From NCBI GenBank assembly GCA_030613445.1, contig JAUWLY010000078.1:1-10074 (forward strand): 10,074 nucleotides of DNA, written 5' to 3'. A program made the position numbers and the translations under genes. The notes below the pieces were generated by a model. The model saw only the letters and a list, made by a program, of their open reading frames with translations, did not search any database and was not told where the DNA came from. This DNA is from Candidatus Stahliibacteriota bacterium (GTDB lineage: Bacteria; Hydrothermota; Tepidihabitantia; SM23-42). Below, in pieces: positions 1 to 6,372 of the stretch. How positions within the stretch are numbered: position 1 is the stretch's first letter; each line of letters starts with the position of its first letter.

Positions 1-2
1 GT

Positions 3-125
3 CTGTTGCTCGGAGCTATTGCTGTAGCAGTAGCCTTGGCTTTTGGTCTAGGAGGCCGAGAAATCGCTGCACGTGAGATAGAAGGATGGCTCCTGTCAGT
101 GAAGTCCAAAAAGTCTCGAAAATGA
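3..125 (+). CDS. C-terminal end of a membrane protein, mechanosensitive-channel TM-helix type (5' partial)
   Basis: An open frame enters from the left edge and stops with TGA at 123-125, giving 40 residues. The peptide starts inside a hydrophobic helix rich in Ala, Val and Leu. It continues into AFGLGGREIAAREIEGWL and ends in a basic tail, SVKSKKSRK. The AFGLGGR-x-x-A pattern after a hydrophobic helix is typical of small-conductance mechanosensitive channel relatives with the conserved TM-helix repeat. There it marks the end of the pore-lining helix and the start of the cytoplasmic part. The protein appears to end soon after that helix, so it probably lacks the large cytoplasmic vestibule of full MscS. 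The family call rests on only 40 residues. A gap of 117 bp separates it from meaB, so it need not belong to the mutase operon. Confidence 0.5.
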   Translation: MLLGAIAVAVALAFGLGGREIAAREIEGWLLSVKSKKSRK

Positions 126-242
126 GAGGACCGGGCATCTCCTCCATCATCTGATACGGTATTATAACACGGGCTTTACAGCTCACTGTATTCGCTCAAA
201 TGCTTGTGTTTTGTAAACCCCGAGGATGTTAAACTTTACATC

Positions 243-1184
243 ATGAATTTTTTAAAAAAAATACTTAAAGGCGATAAACTTACTATTGCTCGTGTGATTA
301 GTGATGTTGAAAATGAAAGTAATGCAAAGATATTAGAAAAAATTTTCCCGTATACTGGTAAGGCGTATCATATAGGAATTACAGGGCCGCCAGGCGCTGG
401 CAAGTCTACACTTGTAAATGTAATTGCTAAAAGACTGCTTGAGAAAAATAATAAGATCGGTATCATTGCGGTTGATCCTACATCGCCATTTTCTGGCGGT
501 GCATTACTTGGCGACCGTATTAGAATGACTGATTTAGCACTTAACAAGAATGTTTTCATAAGAAGCATGGCATCACGCGGCAGCCTTGGTGGTTTGGCGC
601 GCAAAACAATCGATGCTGCTTTGGTGCTTGATGCTGCTGGAATGGATTATATCCTCATTGAGACTATTGGCGTGGGTCAGGTTGAGTTAGACATAGCTGA
701 AGTCTGTGATACCACGGTCGTTATTCTGGTTCCTGAATCAGGTGACAGTGTCCAGGCAATGAAAGCGGGGTTATTGGAGATTGCTGACATTATCGTTGTC
801 AATAAAGGCGATCGCGATGGGGTTGACCGATTACTTATGGAATTGAAATTCGCATTTGAATTGCGCGAACAGAAAGCAGGTTGGGATTTTCCAGTTCTCA
901 AAACAACAGCGACCACGGAAGCCGGTATTGATACGCTTGTTTTTGAAATACAAAATCATCAGGAATATCTTAATAAGAGTGGTCGTCTTGAAAAGGAGCG
1001 GAAGGCGAAACTCATGAGGCGCATCAATGAACTAGTTGGAGACAAAATAAAATTGCATCTAAGAGAAAAAATCATTCAAAAAGAGGAACTCGAAAGGATC
1101 ATTGATAAGGTCTACGAACGGAAGCTCAACCCCTATAATATTGCAGATAAGATCGCTAAGAAAATGATTAAGACAAGGAACTAG
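243..1184 (+). CDS. meaB: MeaB/ArgK-type G3E GTPase, chaperone of B12-dependent acyl-CoA mutase
   Basis: This is a 313-residue protein of normal length for the family. Visible motifs are the Walker A loop GPPGAGKST (residues 48-56), the family block VDPTSPFSGGALLGDRIRM (78-96 region), the Walker B/switch stretch ETIGVGQ (140-146), and NKGD (187-190) in the place of the guanine-specificity NKxD motif. The charged C-terminal part (about 255-313) matches the dimerisation region. MeaB proteins gate cobalamin loading into methylmalonyl- or isobutyryl-CoA mutase and protect or rescue the enzyme, using GTP hydrolysis in the cytoplasm. The ATG at 243 is preferred over the upstream TTG at 204 because MNFLKKILKGDK matches the usual MeaB start. 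The GAGGA at 222-226 is about 16 bases away, so ribosome binding is not clear-cut. The mutase gene follows after only 8 bp, which indicates co-transcription. Family assignment is very secure; whether its partner is the first mutase, the second, or both is inference. Confidence 0.95.
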   Translation: MNFLKKILKGDKLTIARVISDVENESNAKILEKIFPYTGKAYHIGITGPPGAGKSTLVNVIAKRLLEKNNKIGIIAVDPTSPFSGGALLGDRIRMTDLALNKNVFIRSMASRGSLGGLARKTIDAALVLDAAGMDYILIETIGVGQVELDIAEVCDTTVVILVPESGDSVQAMKAGLLEIADIIVVNKGDRDGVDRLLMELKFAFELREQKAGWDFPVLKTTATTEAGIDTLVFEIQNHQEYLNKSGRLEKERKAKLMRRINELVGDKIKLHLREKIIQKEELERIIDKVYERKLNPYNIADKIAKKMIKTRN

Positions 1185-1192
1185 AGGGGGAT

Positions 1193-2824
1193 ATGAAGAA
1201 AGATATTTGGGACAAGAAGCTTAAGACCTGCAAGGAGCGAGATCACGACTTCACCACAGTCTCTGGGAGAGTAACGAAAACGTTATATACACCAGATAGC
1301 ATTAGAGATTTTGATTATGACCGAGATCTGGGTTACCCGGGTGAATTTCCATATGTGCGCGGGGTCTACACGAACATGTATCGGGGTCGACTCTGGACAA
1401 TGCGTCAATTCTCGGGCTTTGGTACACCAAAGGACACAAATAAGCGCTACAAGTACCTTCTGAACCACGGACAGACTGGGCTCTCTGTTGCCTTTGATTT
1501 TCCCACTTTGTACGGGCGTGATTCTGATGATTCACTTGCACGAGGTGAAGTGGGTAAGTGTGGGGTTGCGATTGACACGCTGAGAGACATGGAGATATTA
1601 TTTCATGGCATACCACTCGACCAGATATCGACTTCAATGACGATTAACCCGCCTGCCGCAATGCTTCTGGCTATGTACATCGTAGTTGGTGAAAAACAGG
1701 GCGTGCCGATGAAGTTTTTAACCGGAACTATTCAAAATGATATGCTGAAAGAATACCAGGCTCAAAAGACATGGATATACCCTCCAGAACCATCGATGCG
1801 TATAATCACCGACATCATGGCATATTGCACCGAGCATGTCCCCAGATGGAATACGATTTCAATATCTGGTTATCACATAAGAGAAGCTGGTTCTACTGCG
1901 CTACAGGAGCTTGCTTTTACCCTGAAGAATGGTTTTACTTATGTTGAGTATGGTATTAAAGCAGGTCTATCAGTCGACAAGTTTTCCCCAAGGCTCTCCT
2001 TTTTCTTCAACTCACACCTTGATTTCTTTGAGGAGATTGCTAAATACCGCGCAGCGCGGCGGATTTGGGCACGCCTTATGCAGGATAAGTATAATGCTCA
2101 AAGCCCTCGGTCATATTTGATGAGGTTTCACACACAGACCGCTGGTTGCACATTGACTGCTCAACAACCACAGAATAATATCATGCGTACTGCTTTCCAG
2201 GCACTCGCGGCAGTACTCGGAGGAACCCAATCACTCCACACTAACTCTATGGATGAAACCTATGCCCTGCCAACTGAAAACGCGGTCAAGATCGCTTTGC
2301 GAACTCAGCAATTGATAGCTTATGAAACAGGTGTTGCCAATACTATCGACCCAATCGGTGGTTCATATTACGTTGAGGCTTTAACTAATGAACTTGAGCA
2401 AGGGGTTTACAAGTACTTTGCTGCGATAGATAAAATGGGTGGTGTGGTTAAGGCAATTGATAAGGGCTTTTTTCAACGCGAAATATCGAGAAGTGCATAT
2501 CAATACCAGAAGAGTCTGGAGAAGAAAGAGAAATACCATGTAGGAGTAAACATATTCGAAGAAGAGGGTAAAGCAGAAATGGAGCTTTTGAGAATTCCAA
2601 AACAAGTTGAACGTGATCAGGTGAAGGCACTTAAAGGCATCAAACGAGAACGCAATAATAAGAAAGTGAAAGAAGCGCTCAGGGGATTGCACAAAGCCGC
2701 AGCTGATGGGTCTAACCTGATGCCCAAAATTCTGGATTGCGTACGCGCTTATGCCACGCTTGGTGAGATGTGTGCTTCCTTGAAAGAAGAATTCGGCGAA
2801 TATCATGAACCGATCATTTTCTGA
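1193..2824 (+). CDS. B12-dependent acyl-CoA mutase catalytic subunit with isobutyryl-CoA-mutase-like active site
   Basis: At 543 residues this is a complete catalytic (TIM-barrel) subunit of the methylmalonyl-CoA mutase family without a B12 domain. Landmarks are TVSGRVTKTLYTP (22-34), RGRLWTMRQF (64-73), GQTGLSVAFDFPT (93-105), STSMTINPPA (146-155), GTIQND (178-183), ISGYHIREAG (224-233, with His228 equivalent to His244 of the Propionibacterium enzyme), RFHTQTAG (311-318) and GGTQSLHTNS (343-352). Phe73 and Gln191 occupy the positions of Tyr89 and Arg207, which hold the carboxylate of methylmalonyl-CoA; the 118-residue spacing is the same. Phe/Gln is the known isobutyryl-CoA mutase pair. The gene is therefore likely to be annotated methylmalonyl-CoA mutase by homology, but isobutyryl/butyryl-CoA or a related uncharged substrate fits better. 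The start is supported by GAGGGGG just upstream. It follows meaB by 8 bp, and the B12 subunit comes next. Family is certain; substrate is inference. Confidence 0.93.
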   Translation: MKKDIWDKKLKTCKERDHDFTTVSGRVTKTLYTPDSIRDFDYDRDLGYPGEFPYVRGVYTNMYRGRLWTMRQFSGFGTPKDTNKRYKYLLNHGQTGLSVAFDFPTLYGRDSDDSLARGEVGKCGVAIDTLRDMEILFHGIPLDQISTSMTINPPAAMLLAMYIVVGEKQGVPMKFLTGTIQNDMLKEYQAQKTWIYPPEPSMRIITDIMAYCTEHVPRWNTISISGYHIREAGSTALQELAFTLKNGFTYVEYGIKAGLSVDKFSPRLSFFFNSHLDFFEEIAKYRAARRIWARLMQDKYNAQSPRSYLMRFHTQTAGCTLTAQQPQNNIMRTAFQALAAVLGGTQSLHTNSMDETYALPTENAVKIALRTQQLIAYETGVANTIDPIGGSYYVEALTNELEQGVYKYFAAIDKMGGVVKAIDKGFFQREISRSAYQYQKSLEKKEKYHVGVNIFEEEGKAEMELLRIPKQVERDQVKALKGIKRERNNKKVKEALRGLHKAAADGSNLMPKILDCVRAYATLGEMCASLKEEFGEYHEPIIF

Positions 2825-2834
2825 GAAAATGAAA

Positions 2835-2955
2835 GATTCAGACAGATGGAAGCGGATGCACACGGAATTAATATCAAATCGAATCCGTCTGCATCTTAAT
2901 TTGTCGATAGGCAAATCCGTTTTCATCTATTTTTCCGGAGGAAAAAGGAGGTTTA
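2835..2955 (+). repeat. Hairpin-forming intergenic repeat, copy A, ending at a start codon
   Basis: The gap between the mutase and B12-subunit genes is almost wholly a repeat. It opens with GATTCAGACAGATGGA (2835-2850). It holds an imperfect inverted repeat (2855-2866 with 2884-2895, one C-C mismatch, 17-base loop) and then TCCGTTTTCATC. The last part is a 7-bp hairpin, TTTTTCC-GGA-GGAAAAA (2930-2946). A related copy lies at 6284-6372, again ending at a start codon. A second Shine-Dalgarno, AAGGAGG at 2945-2951, sits four bases before the ATG. The style matches dispersed repeats found between genes in many candidate-phylum genomes; that comparison is from memory. Confidence 0.7.
2930..2951 (+). 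promoter_or_regulatory. GGA-loop hairpin overlapping the ribosome-binding region of the B12 subunit gene
   Basis: Stem arms 2930-2936 (TTTTTCC) and 2940-2946 (GGAAAAA) enclose the loop GGA, so the first GGAGG lies in the loop and 3' arm. A second, stronger GGAGG (2947-2951) follows directly and would stay single-stranded. The same hairpin shape with one swapped G-C pair occurs before the biotin carboxylase gene. A role in translation control is inference; the stem is mostly A-T and would be weak alone. Confidence 0.45.
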
Positions 2956-3408
2956 ATGGATAGAAAAATTCGGGTTCTGGTTGGGAAACCTGGTCTTGAT
3001 GGACATGACCGTGGTGCTAAGGTCGTTGCTGCTGCCTTGCGCGACGCAGGCATGGAAGTTATCTATACTGGTCTTCACCAGACTTGCGAGAGTATAGTCG
3101 AAGCTGCCATACAAGAAGATGTTCACATAATCGGCTTATCCATATTATCTGGTGCTCATATGACGATCTTCCCCAAAGTGCTGTCTTTGCTTGAGAAGAA
3201 ACAAGCAAAGGCTATTATCGTTATCGGCGGTGGGATAATCCCTCGTGAAGACATGAAGAAACTCGAGAAAAAAGGTGTGAAGAAGTTATTTGGTCCAGGT
3301 ACACCAACGACCGAGATTGTTCACTGGATCAGAGAGAATGTAGGGGCGAGATCTGGGAAAACAAGACCGCGCAAATCAAAGAAAACGAGAAGCGCTAAGA
3401 AAAGATAG
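2956..3408 (+). CDS. Cobalamin-binding small subunit of acyl-CoA mutase
   Basis: A 150-residue stand-alone B12-binding domain. It has the full base-off/His-on signature: DGHDRGAK (15-22), with His17 as the lower cobalt ligand, LSILSGAH (61-68) and IGGGIIP (90-96) lining the nucleotide-tail pocket. The Rossmann-like core ends at about residue 129. The last 20 residues carry 11 Lys/Arg, a basic tail beyond the normal domain end. Together with a separate catalytic subunit it would form the active heterotetramer, as in isobutyryl-CoA mutase and in archaeal or bacterial split methylmalonyl-CoA mutases. AAGGAGG, four bases before the ATG, is the best ribosome-binding site in the window. It is the only B12-binding subunit visible here, so it may serve the first mutase, or both. 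Family certain; partner inferred from position. Confidence 0.93.
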   Translation: MDRKIRVLVGKPGLDGHDRGAKVVAAALRDAGMEVIYTGLHQTCESIVEAAIQEDVHIIGLSILSGAHMTIFPKVLSLLEKKQAKAIIVIGGGIIPREDMKKLEKKGVKKLFGPGTPTTEIVHWIRENVGARSGKTRPRKSKKTRSAKKR

Positions 3409-3496
3409 AAGTTACGAAGTTGGGAAGTTACGAAGTTATGAGGATAAGAACCAAAAAGAAGTTATGAGAACAGAAAAGGATTGAAGTTACGAAGAT
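3408..3496 (+). repeat. Degenerate GAAGTTACGAAGTT repeat cluster
   Basis: The unit GAAGTTACGAAGTT occurs at 3408-3421 and 3424-3437. Decayed copies are GAAGTTATGAGA at 3458-3469 and GAAGTTACGAAGAT at 3483-3496. The array starts inside the stop codon of the B12-subunit gene. Each unit is itself a double GAAGTTA/GAAGTT. It has no coding role and no clear hairpin. The strand is strongly purine-rich. Confidence 0.65.
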
Positions 3497-3540
3497 TGGG
3501 TGATGGGAAAACAAGGGAGAGACGTTAAATAGGATTGTCT

Positions 3541-4398
3541 ATGAATTCGAAATCAGTAAGACTGGGACAATTCGAACTGTCGATCGTATCAGATGGCAAA
3601 TTCTGGCTTGATGGCGGTGCGATGTTTGGTGTTGTTCCTAAGGTTATGTGGGACAAACTCAATCCGGCTGACGGCCTGAATAGAATTGAACTCGGGTTGA
3701 ATTGTCTATTGATTCAAACGCCTGATAACAAGATTCTTGTCGATACGGGTATCGGTGAGAAGCTCAATGAGAGGTTTAAAGATATCTACCGTGTGGAACG
3801 GGATTTTAGTCTTATTGAAATCTTGCACAGACGAGGTATTGAACCTGAGGATATCGATAAAGTGATAAACACCCACCTCCATTTTGATCATTGTGGTGGC
3901 AATACTGTGAAAAAGGGGGGTAAGTCAGTACCGACTTTTCCTAATGCTCAGTATATTATTCAAAAGCAAGAATGGTATGATGCAACACATCCTAATGAAA
4001 GAACCAAGGCAAGTTACTTAAGAGAGAATTTTGTTCCCTTAGAGGAAAATGCTCAGCTTTTATTGGTTGATGGTGAACATGAAGTAAGTAAGGGTGTCAA
4101 AGTGATCGTCACCAATGGTCACACGCAAGGTCATCAGTCAGTCTTGATTGAATCGGATGGCAGCAAGGCAATATATTTTGGTGATCTTATACCTACAACA
4201 TCACACATTAGGATTTCTTATATAATGGGTTATGATCTGTATCCACTCGACATTATTAAGAAGAAAAAGGATATTTTGCAAACGGCACTAAACGAACACT
4301 GGCTATTGATATTTGAACACGATCCTGAAAGACCATTTGCTTACATAGTTGAAGAAAATGGAAAAGCTATTTTGCAGTCGTTGCATAACGAAATATAA
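3541..4398 (+). CDS. Metallo-beta-lactamase-fold hydrolase, lactonase-like, substrate unknown
   Basis: A 285-residue cytoplasmic protein with no signal peptide. It has the zinc-binding motif HLHFDH (112-117), a second-shell block NGHTQGHQS (192-200) with His194 as likely ligand, Asp215 in YFGDLIP as the bridging ligand, and His260 in FEHD. This His/Asp set is that of dinuclear zinc hydrolases related to AHL lactonases and other ester or thioester hydrolases. The N-terminal DGGAMFGVVPKVMW (24-37) marks a widespread subfamily of uncharacterised members. The ATG at 3541 is chosen because AGGA (3531-3534) lies six bases upstream; the TTG at 3535 would abut it. It sits between the B12 subunit and carboxylase genes, so action on a CoA thioester or lactone made in this pathway is possible but unproven. 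Confidence 0.85.
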   Translation: MNSKSVRLGQFELSIVSDGKFWLDGGAMFGVVPKVMWDKLNPADGLNRIELGLNCLLIQTPDNKILVDTGIGEKLNERFKDIYRVERDFSLIEILHRRGIEPEDIDKVINTHLHFDHCGGNTVKKGGKSVPTFPNAQYIIQKQEWYDATHPNERTKASYLRENFVPLEENAQLLLVDGEHEVSKGVKVIVTNGHTQGHQSVLIESDGSKAIYFGDLIPTTSHIRISYIMGYDLYPLDIIKKKKDILQTALNEHWLLIFEHDPERPFAYIVEENGKAILQSLHNEI

Positions 4399-4548
4399 AA
4401 ATTTGCCGGATAAATCCGACGACTATAATTGAATAATGATTGTAGTTGTGCGATTTATCGCATACAAGGTCAGTAATTAGAAATTATTTTTGTGACATAA
4501 TTTATTGTTTTGTGTTTTAAATTCAAGATGTAAAATGGAGGAAACGAA

Positions 4549-6096
4549 ATGAAGACGGAGGATAAACTAAAGCGGCTTGAAGAACTGAACGAACAAGCGC
4601 AGCTTGGCGGTGGCGAGAAAAGAATAAAAGCACAGCATGATAAAGGCAGGTTGACCGCGCGCGAACGAATTGATCTGCTGATGGATAAAGGCTCATTTCG
4701 TGAGACCGACCGATTTGTCACCCATCGATGCAGTGACTATGACATGGAGAAGAACAAAATATTGGGTGATGGTGTGGTCACTGGCTACGGTAGGATAAAC
4801 GGGCGACCAGTATGCATTTTCGCTGAAGACTTTACAGTATTTGGTGGTTCTCTTTCCAAAGCATATGCTGAGAAAGTCTGCAAGTTGCAGGATTTAGCAC
4901 TCAAAATGGGATGTCCAGTAATCGGTCTTAAAGATTCAGGTGGGGCAAGGATACAGGAGGGGGTTGATAGCCTTGCTGGTTACACTGACGTTTTCCTGAG
5001 GAATGTTCTTTCCGCGGGAGTCGTGCCCCAAATATCAGCGGTTATGGGTCCGTGCGCAGGTGGAGCAGTTTATTCGCCGGCGATGACTGATTTTGTTATT
5101 ATGGTCCAGGGTTCTTTCATGTTCTTGACTGGTCCTGATGTTGTTAAGGCAGCAACCCATGAAGACGTCACTTTTGAAGAGTTGGGTGGTGCGATGGTCC
5201 ATAATGAGAAATCTGGCGTTGCTCATTTCGCTGTCGAATCAGAGATTGAATGCATGGATCTCATCAAGAATCTACTGTCGTTCATGCCCCAGAATAATTT
5301 TGAAGATCCGGTTAAGATTGAAACGACTGATGATATCAATCGGATGGATGAAAAGTTAGATGTAATAATCCCGGATAGTACTAATATCCCTTATGATATG
5401 CATGCTGTGCTAAAGTTGGTCGTTGACAACGGCGACTTTTTGGAAGTCCACGAACACTTTGCCAAGAACCTTATTGTTGGTTTTGCACGCTTCAATGGTC
5501 GGGCAGTTGGTATTGTGGCCAATCAGCCAGCTGTGCTGGCTGGCGTTTTGGATAATGAATCAGCCATGAAGGGTGCAAGGTTTGTGCGCTTCTGTGATTG
5601 TTTCAATATTCCAATTGTTACGTTTGTTGATGTTCCAGGATTTTTACCCGGGACTGCTCAGGAGTGGGGTGGTGTCATCAAGAATGGCGCGAAACTTCTT
5701 TACGCTTTTTGTGAGTCGACCGTACCGCGAATAACTGTGATCACACGCAAGGCATATGGCGGTGCTTACTGTGTAATGAGTTCGAAACACACGCGGGCAG
5801 ATGTTAATCTTGCATGGCCCAGCGCAGAGATAGCAGTAATGGGTCCTAGCGGTGCAGTGAAGATACTTTATCGTAAGGAAATCAAAGAGGCTAAGGACCC
5901 CAAGACCTTGGAAAAACAATTGATCGATGAATATACTGAGAAATTCGCCAATCCTTTCGTGACTGCGAGCAAAGGATACATTGATGCAGTAATCAAACCT
6001 TCAACGACAAGACCCAGGATCATTGAAGCTCTGGAACTCATTGAGAACAAACGCGATACTAATCCACCAAGAAAACACGGGAATATACCATTGTGA
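4549..6096 (+). CDS. pccB: Acyl-CoA (propionyl-CoA) carboxylase carboxyltransferase beta subunit
   Basis: A full-length 515-residue carboxyltransferase of the PccB/AccD5/MmdA family. It moves the carboxyl group from carboxybiotin to propionyl-CoA, making methylmalonyl-CoA. Both crotonase-like halves are present. The N-terminal half has the oxyanion-hole stretch GGARIQEGVDSLAGY (131-145) and GPCAGGAVYSPAMTD (167-181). The C-terminal half has VPGFLPGTAQEWGG (362-375) for the biotin side, RKAYGGAYCVMSSKH (400-414) and AWPSAEIAVMGPSGAV (422-437). GGAGG lies just before the ATG. The same family includes the alpha subunit of sodium-pumping methylmalonyl-CoA decarboxylase. The nearby biotin carboxylase, with no membrane beta subunit in view, favours a carboxylase. 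Propionyl-CoA as substrate comes from context; acetyl- or butyryl-CoA activity cannot be excluded. Confidence 0.93.
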   Translation: MKTEDKLKRLEELNEQAQLGGGEKRIKAQHDKGRLTARERIDLLMDKGSFRETDRFVTHRCSDYDMEKNKILGDGVVTGYGRINGRPVCIFAEDFTVFGGSLSKAYAEKVCKLQDLALKMGCPVIGLKDSGGARIQEGVDSLAGYTDVFLRNVLSAGVVPQISAVMGPCAGGAVYSPAMTDFVIMVQGSFMFLTGPDVVKAATHEDVTFEELGGAMVHNEKSGVAHFAVESEIECMDLIKNLLSFMPQNNFEDPVKIETTDDINRMDEKLDVIIPDSTNIPYDMHAVLKLVVDNGDFLEVHEHFAKNLIVGFARFNGRAVGIVANQPAVLAGVLDNESAMKGARFVRFCDCFNIPIVTFVDVPGFLPGTAQEWGGVIKNGAKLLYAFCESTVPRITVITRKAYGGAYCVMSSKHTRADVNLAWPSAEIAVMGPSGAVKILYRKEIKEAKDPKTLEKQLIDEYTEKFANPFVTASKGYIDAVIKPSTTRPRIIEALELIENKRDTNPPRKHGNIPL

Positions 6097-6097
6097 T

Positions 6098-6135
6098 ACA
6101 AGAACCAAGAACCAAATTCCAAATACCAAATGACT
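6098..6135 (+). repeat. CCAAATTCC-type repeat, left block
   Basis: Directly after the pccB stop codon comes a run of short A/C-rich units (AAGAACC twice, CCAAATTCC, AAATACC, AAATG). The same units resume at 6242-6268 after the inverted-repeat element. This looks like one repeat run split by an insertion. Confidence 0.6.
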
Positions 6136-6138
6136 TCA

Positions 6139-6238
6139 CCCCGTTAGATATGAATTTAGTTTTTCTTTTCAAGTATTTATGATGTGGTAAGGATGAGTTG
6201 GTGCGTTTAACTTTTAATGATTGTTTTATCTAACGGGG
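6139..6238. mobile_element. 100-bp MITE-like element with perfect 12-bp terminal inverted repeats
   Basis: CCCCGTTAGATA at 6139-6150 is the exact reverse complement of TATCTAACGGGG at 6227-6238. The 76 bp between are T-rich and encode nothing recognisable. The element lies between two blocks of CCAAATTCC-type repeats, as expected of a small non-autonomous insertion. The flanks read CA before and CA after, a possible 2-bp target duplication, but that is too short to prove transposition. It could also be a stable transcribed hairpin or processing site between pccB and accC. Confidence 0.55.
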
Positions 6239-6241
6239 CAG

Positions 6242-6268
6242 GCAAATTCCAAAGATCCAAATTCCAAA
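6242..6268 (+). repeat. CCAAATTCC-type repeat, right block
   Basis: Two units of CAAATTCCAAA (6243-6253 and 6258-6268), joined by GATC, continue the pattern seen before the inverted-repeat element. Non-coding. Confidence 0.6.
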
Positions 6269-6283
6269 CCGAAGTGATTCAAG

Positions 6284-6372
6284 GATTCAGACAAATGATG
6301 GAAATACAGAGGGATATTTTATCTGTATGAATCCGCACCAATCTGTTTGCATCAATTTTTGCGGAGCAAAAA
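6284..6372 (+). repeat. Hairpin-forming intergenic repeat, copy B, ending at a start codon
   Basis: A shorter relative of the element at 2835-2955. It has the same opening, GATTCAGACA, an AATCCG box, CTGTTTGCATCAATTTTT and a terminal GGA-loop hairpin. Possible stems are 6283-6293 with 6324-6334 (one mismatch) or the competing perfect 7-bp 6304-6310 with 6322-6328. It ends at the base before the biotin carboxylase ATG. Confidence 0.65.
6356..6372 (+). promoter_or_regulatory. GGA-loop hairpin containing the ribosome-binding site of accC
   Basis: TTTTTGC (6356-6362) pairs perfectly with GCAAAAA (6366-6372) around the loop GGA. GGAG (6363-6366), six bases from the ATG, is the only visible Shine-Dalgarno for accC, and it lies in the loop and first 3'-arm base. 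Against the copy at 2930-2946, one stem pair has changed from C-G to G-C with pairing kept. A translational switch is inferred, not shown. Confidence 0.5.

Noticed and set aside
155..170. TATTATAAC as a -10 box for meaB
   Set aside because: No acceptable -35 hexamer lies 16-18 bases upstream.
204..242. TTG start giving 13 extra residues on MeaB
   Set aside because: There is no ribosome-binding site before it, and the extra residues do not look like the family N-terminus, whereas the ATG at 243 does.
1302..1637. Long antisense open frames inside the first mutase (also 2381-2926)
   Set aside because: They lie opposite a strongly conserved gene, have odd composition and match no family, so they are shadows of the coding strand.
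4447..4464. Hairpin TGTGCGA-TTTA-TCGCATA as a terminator after the MBL gene
   Set aside because: The 7-bp stem (one G-T pair) is not followed directly by a T run, so a Rho-independent terminator is not supported.
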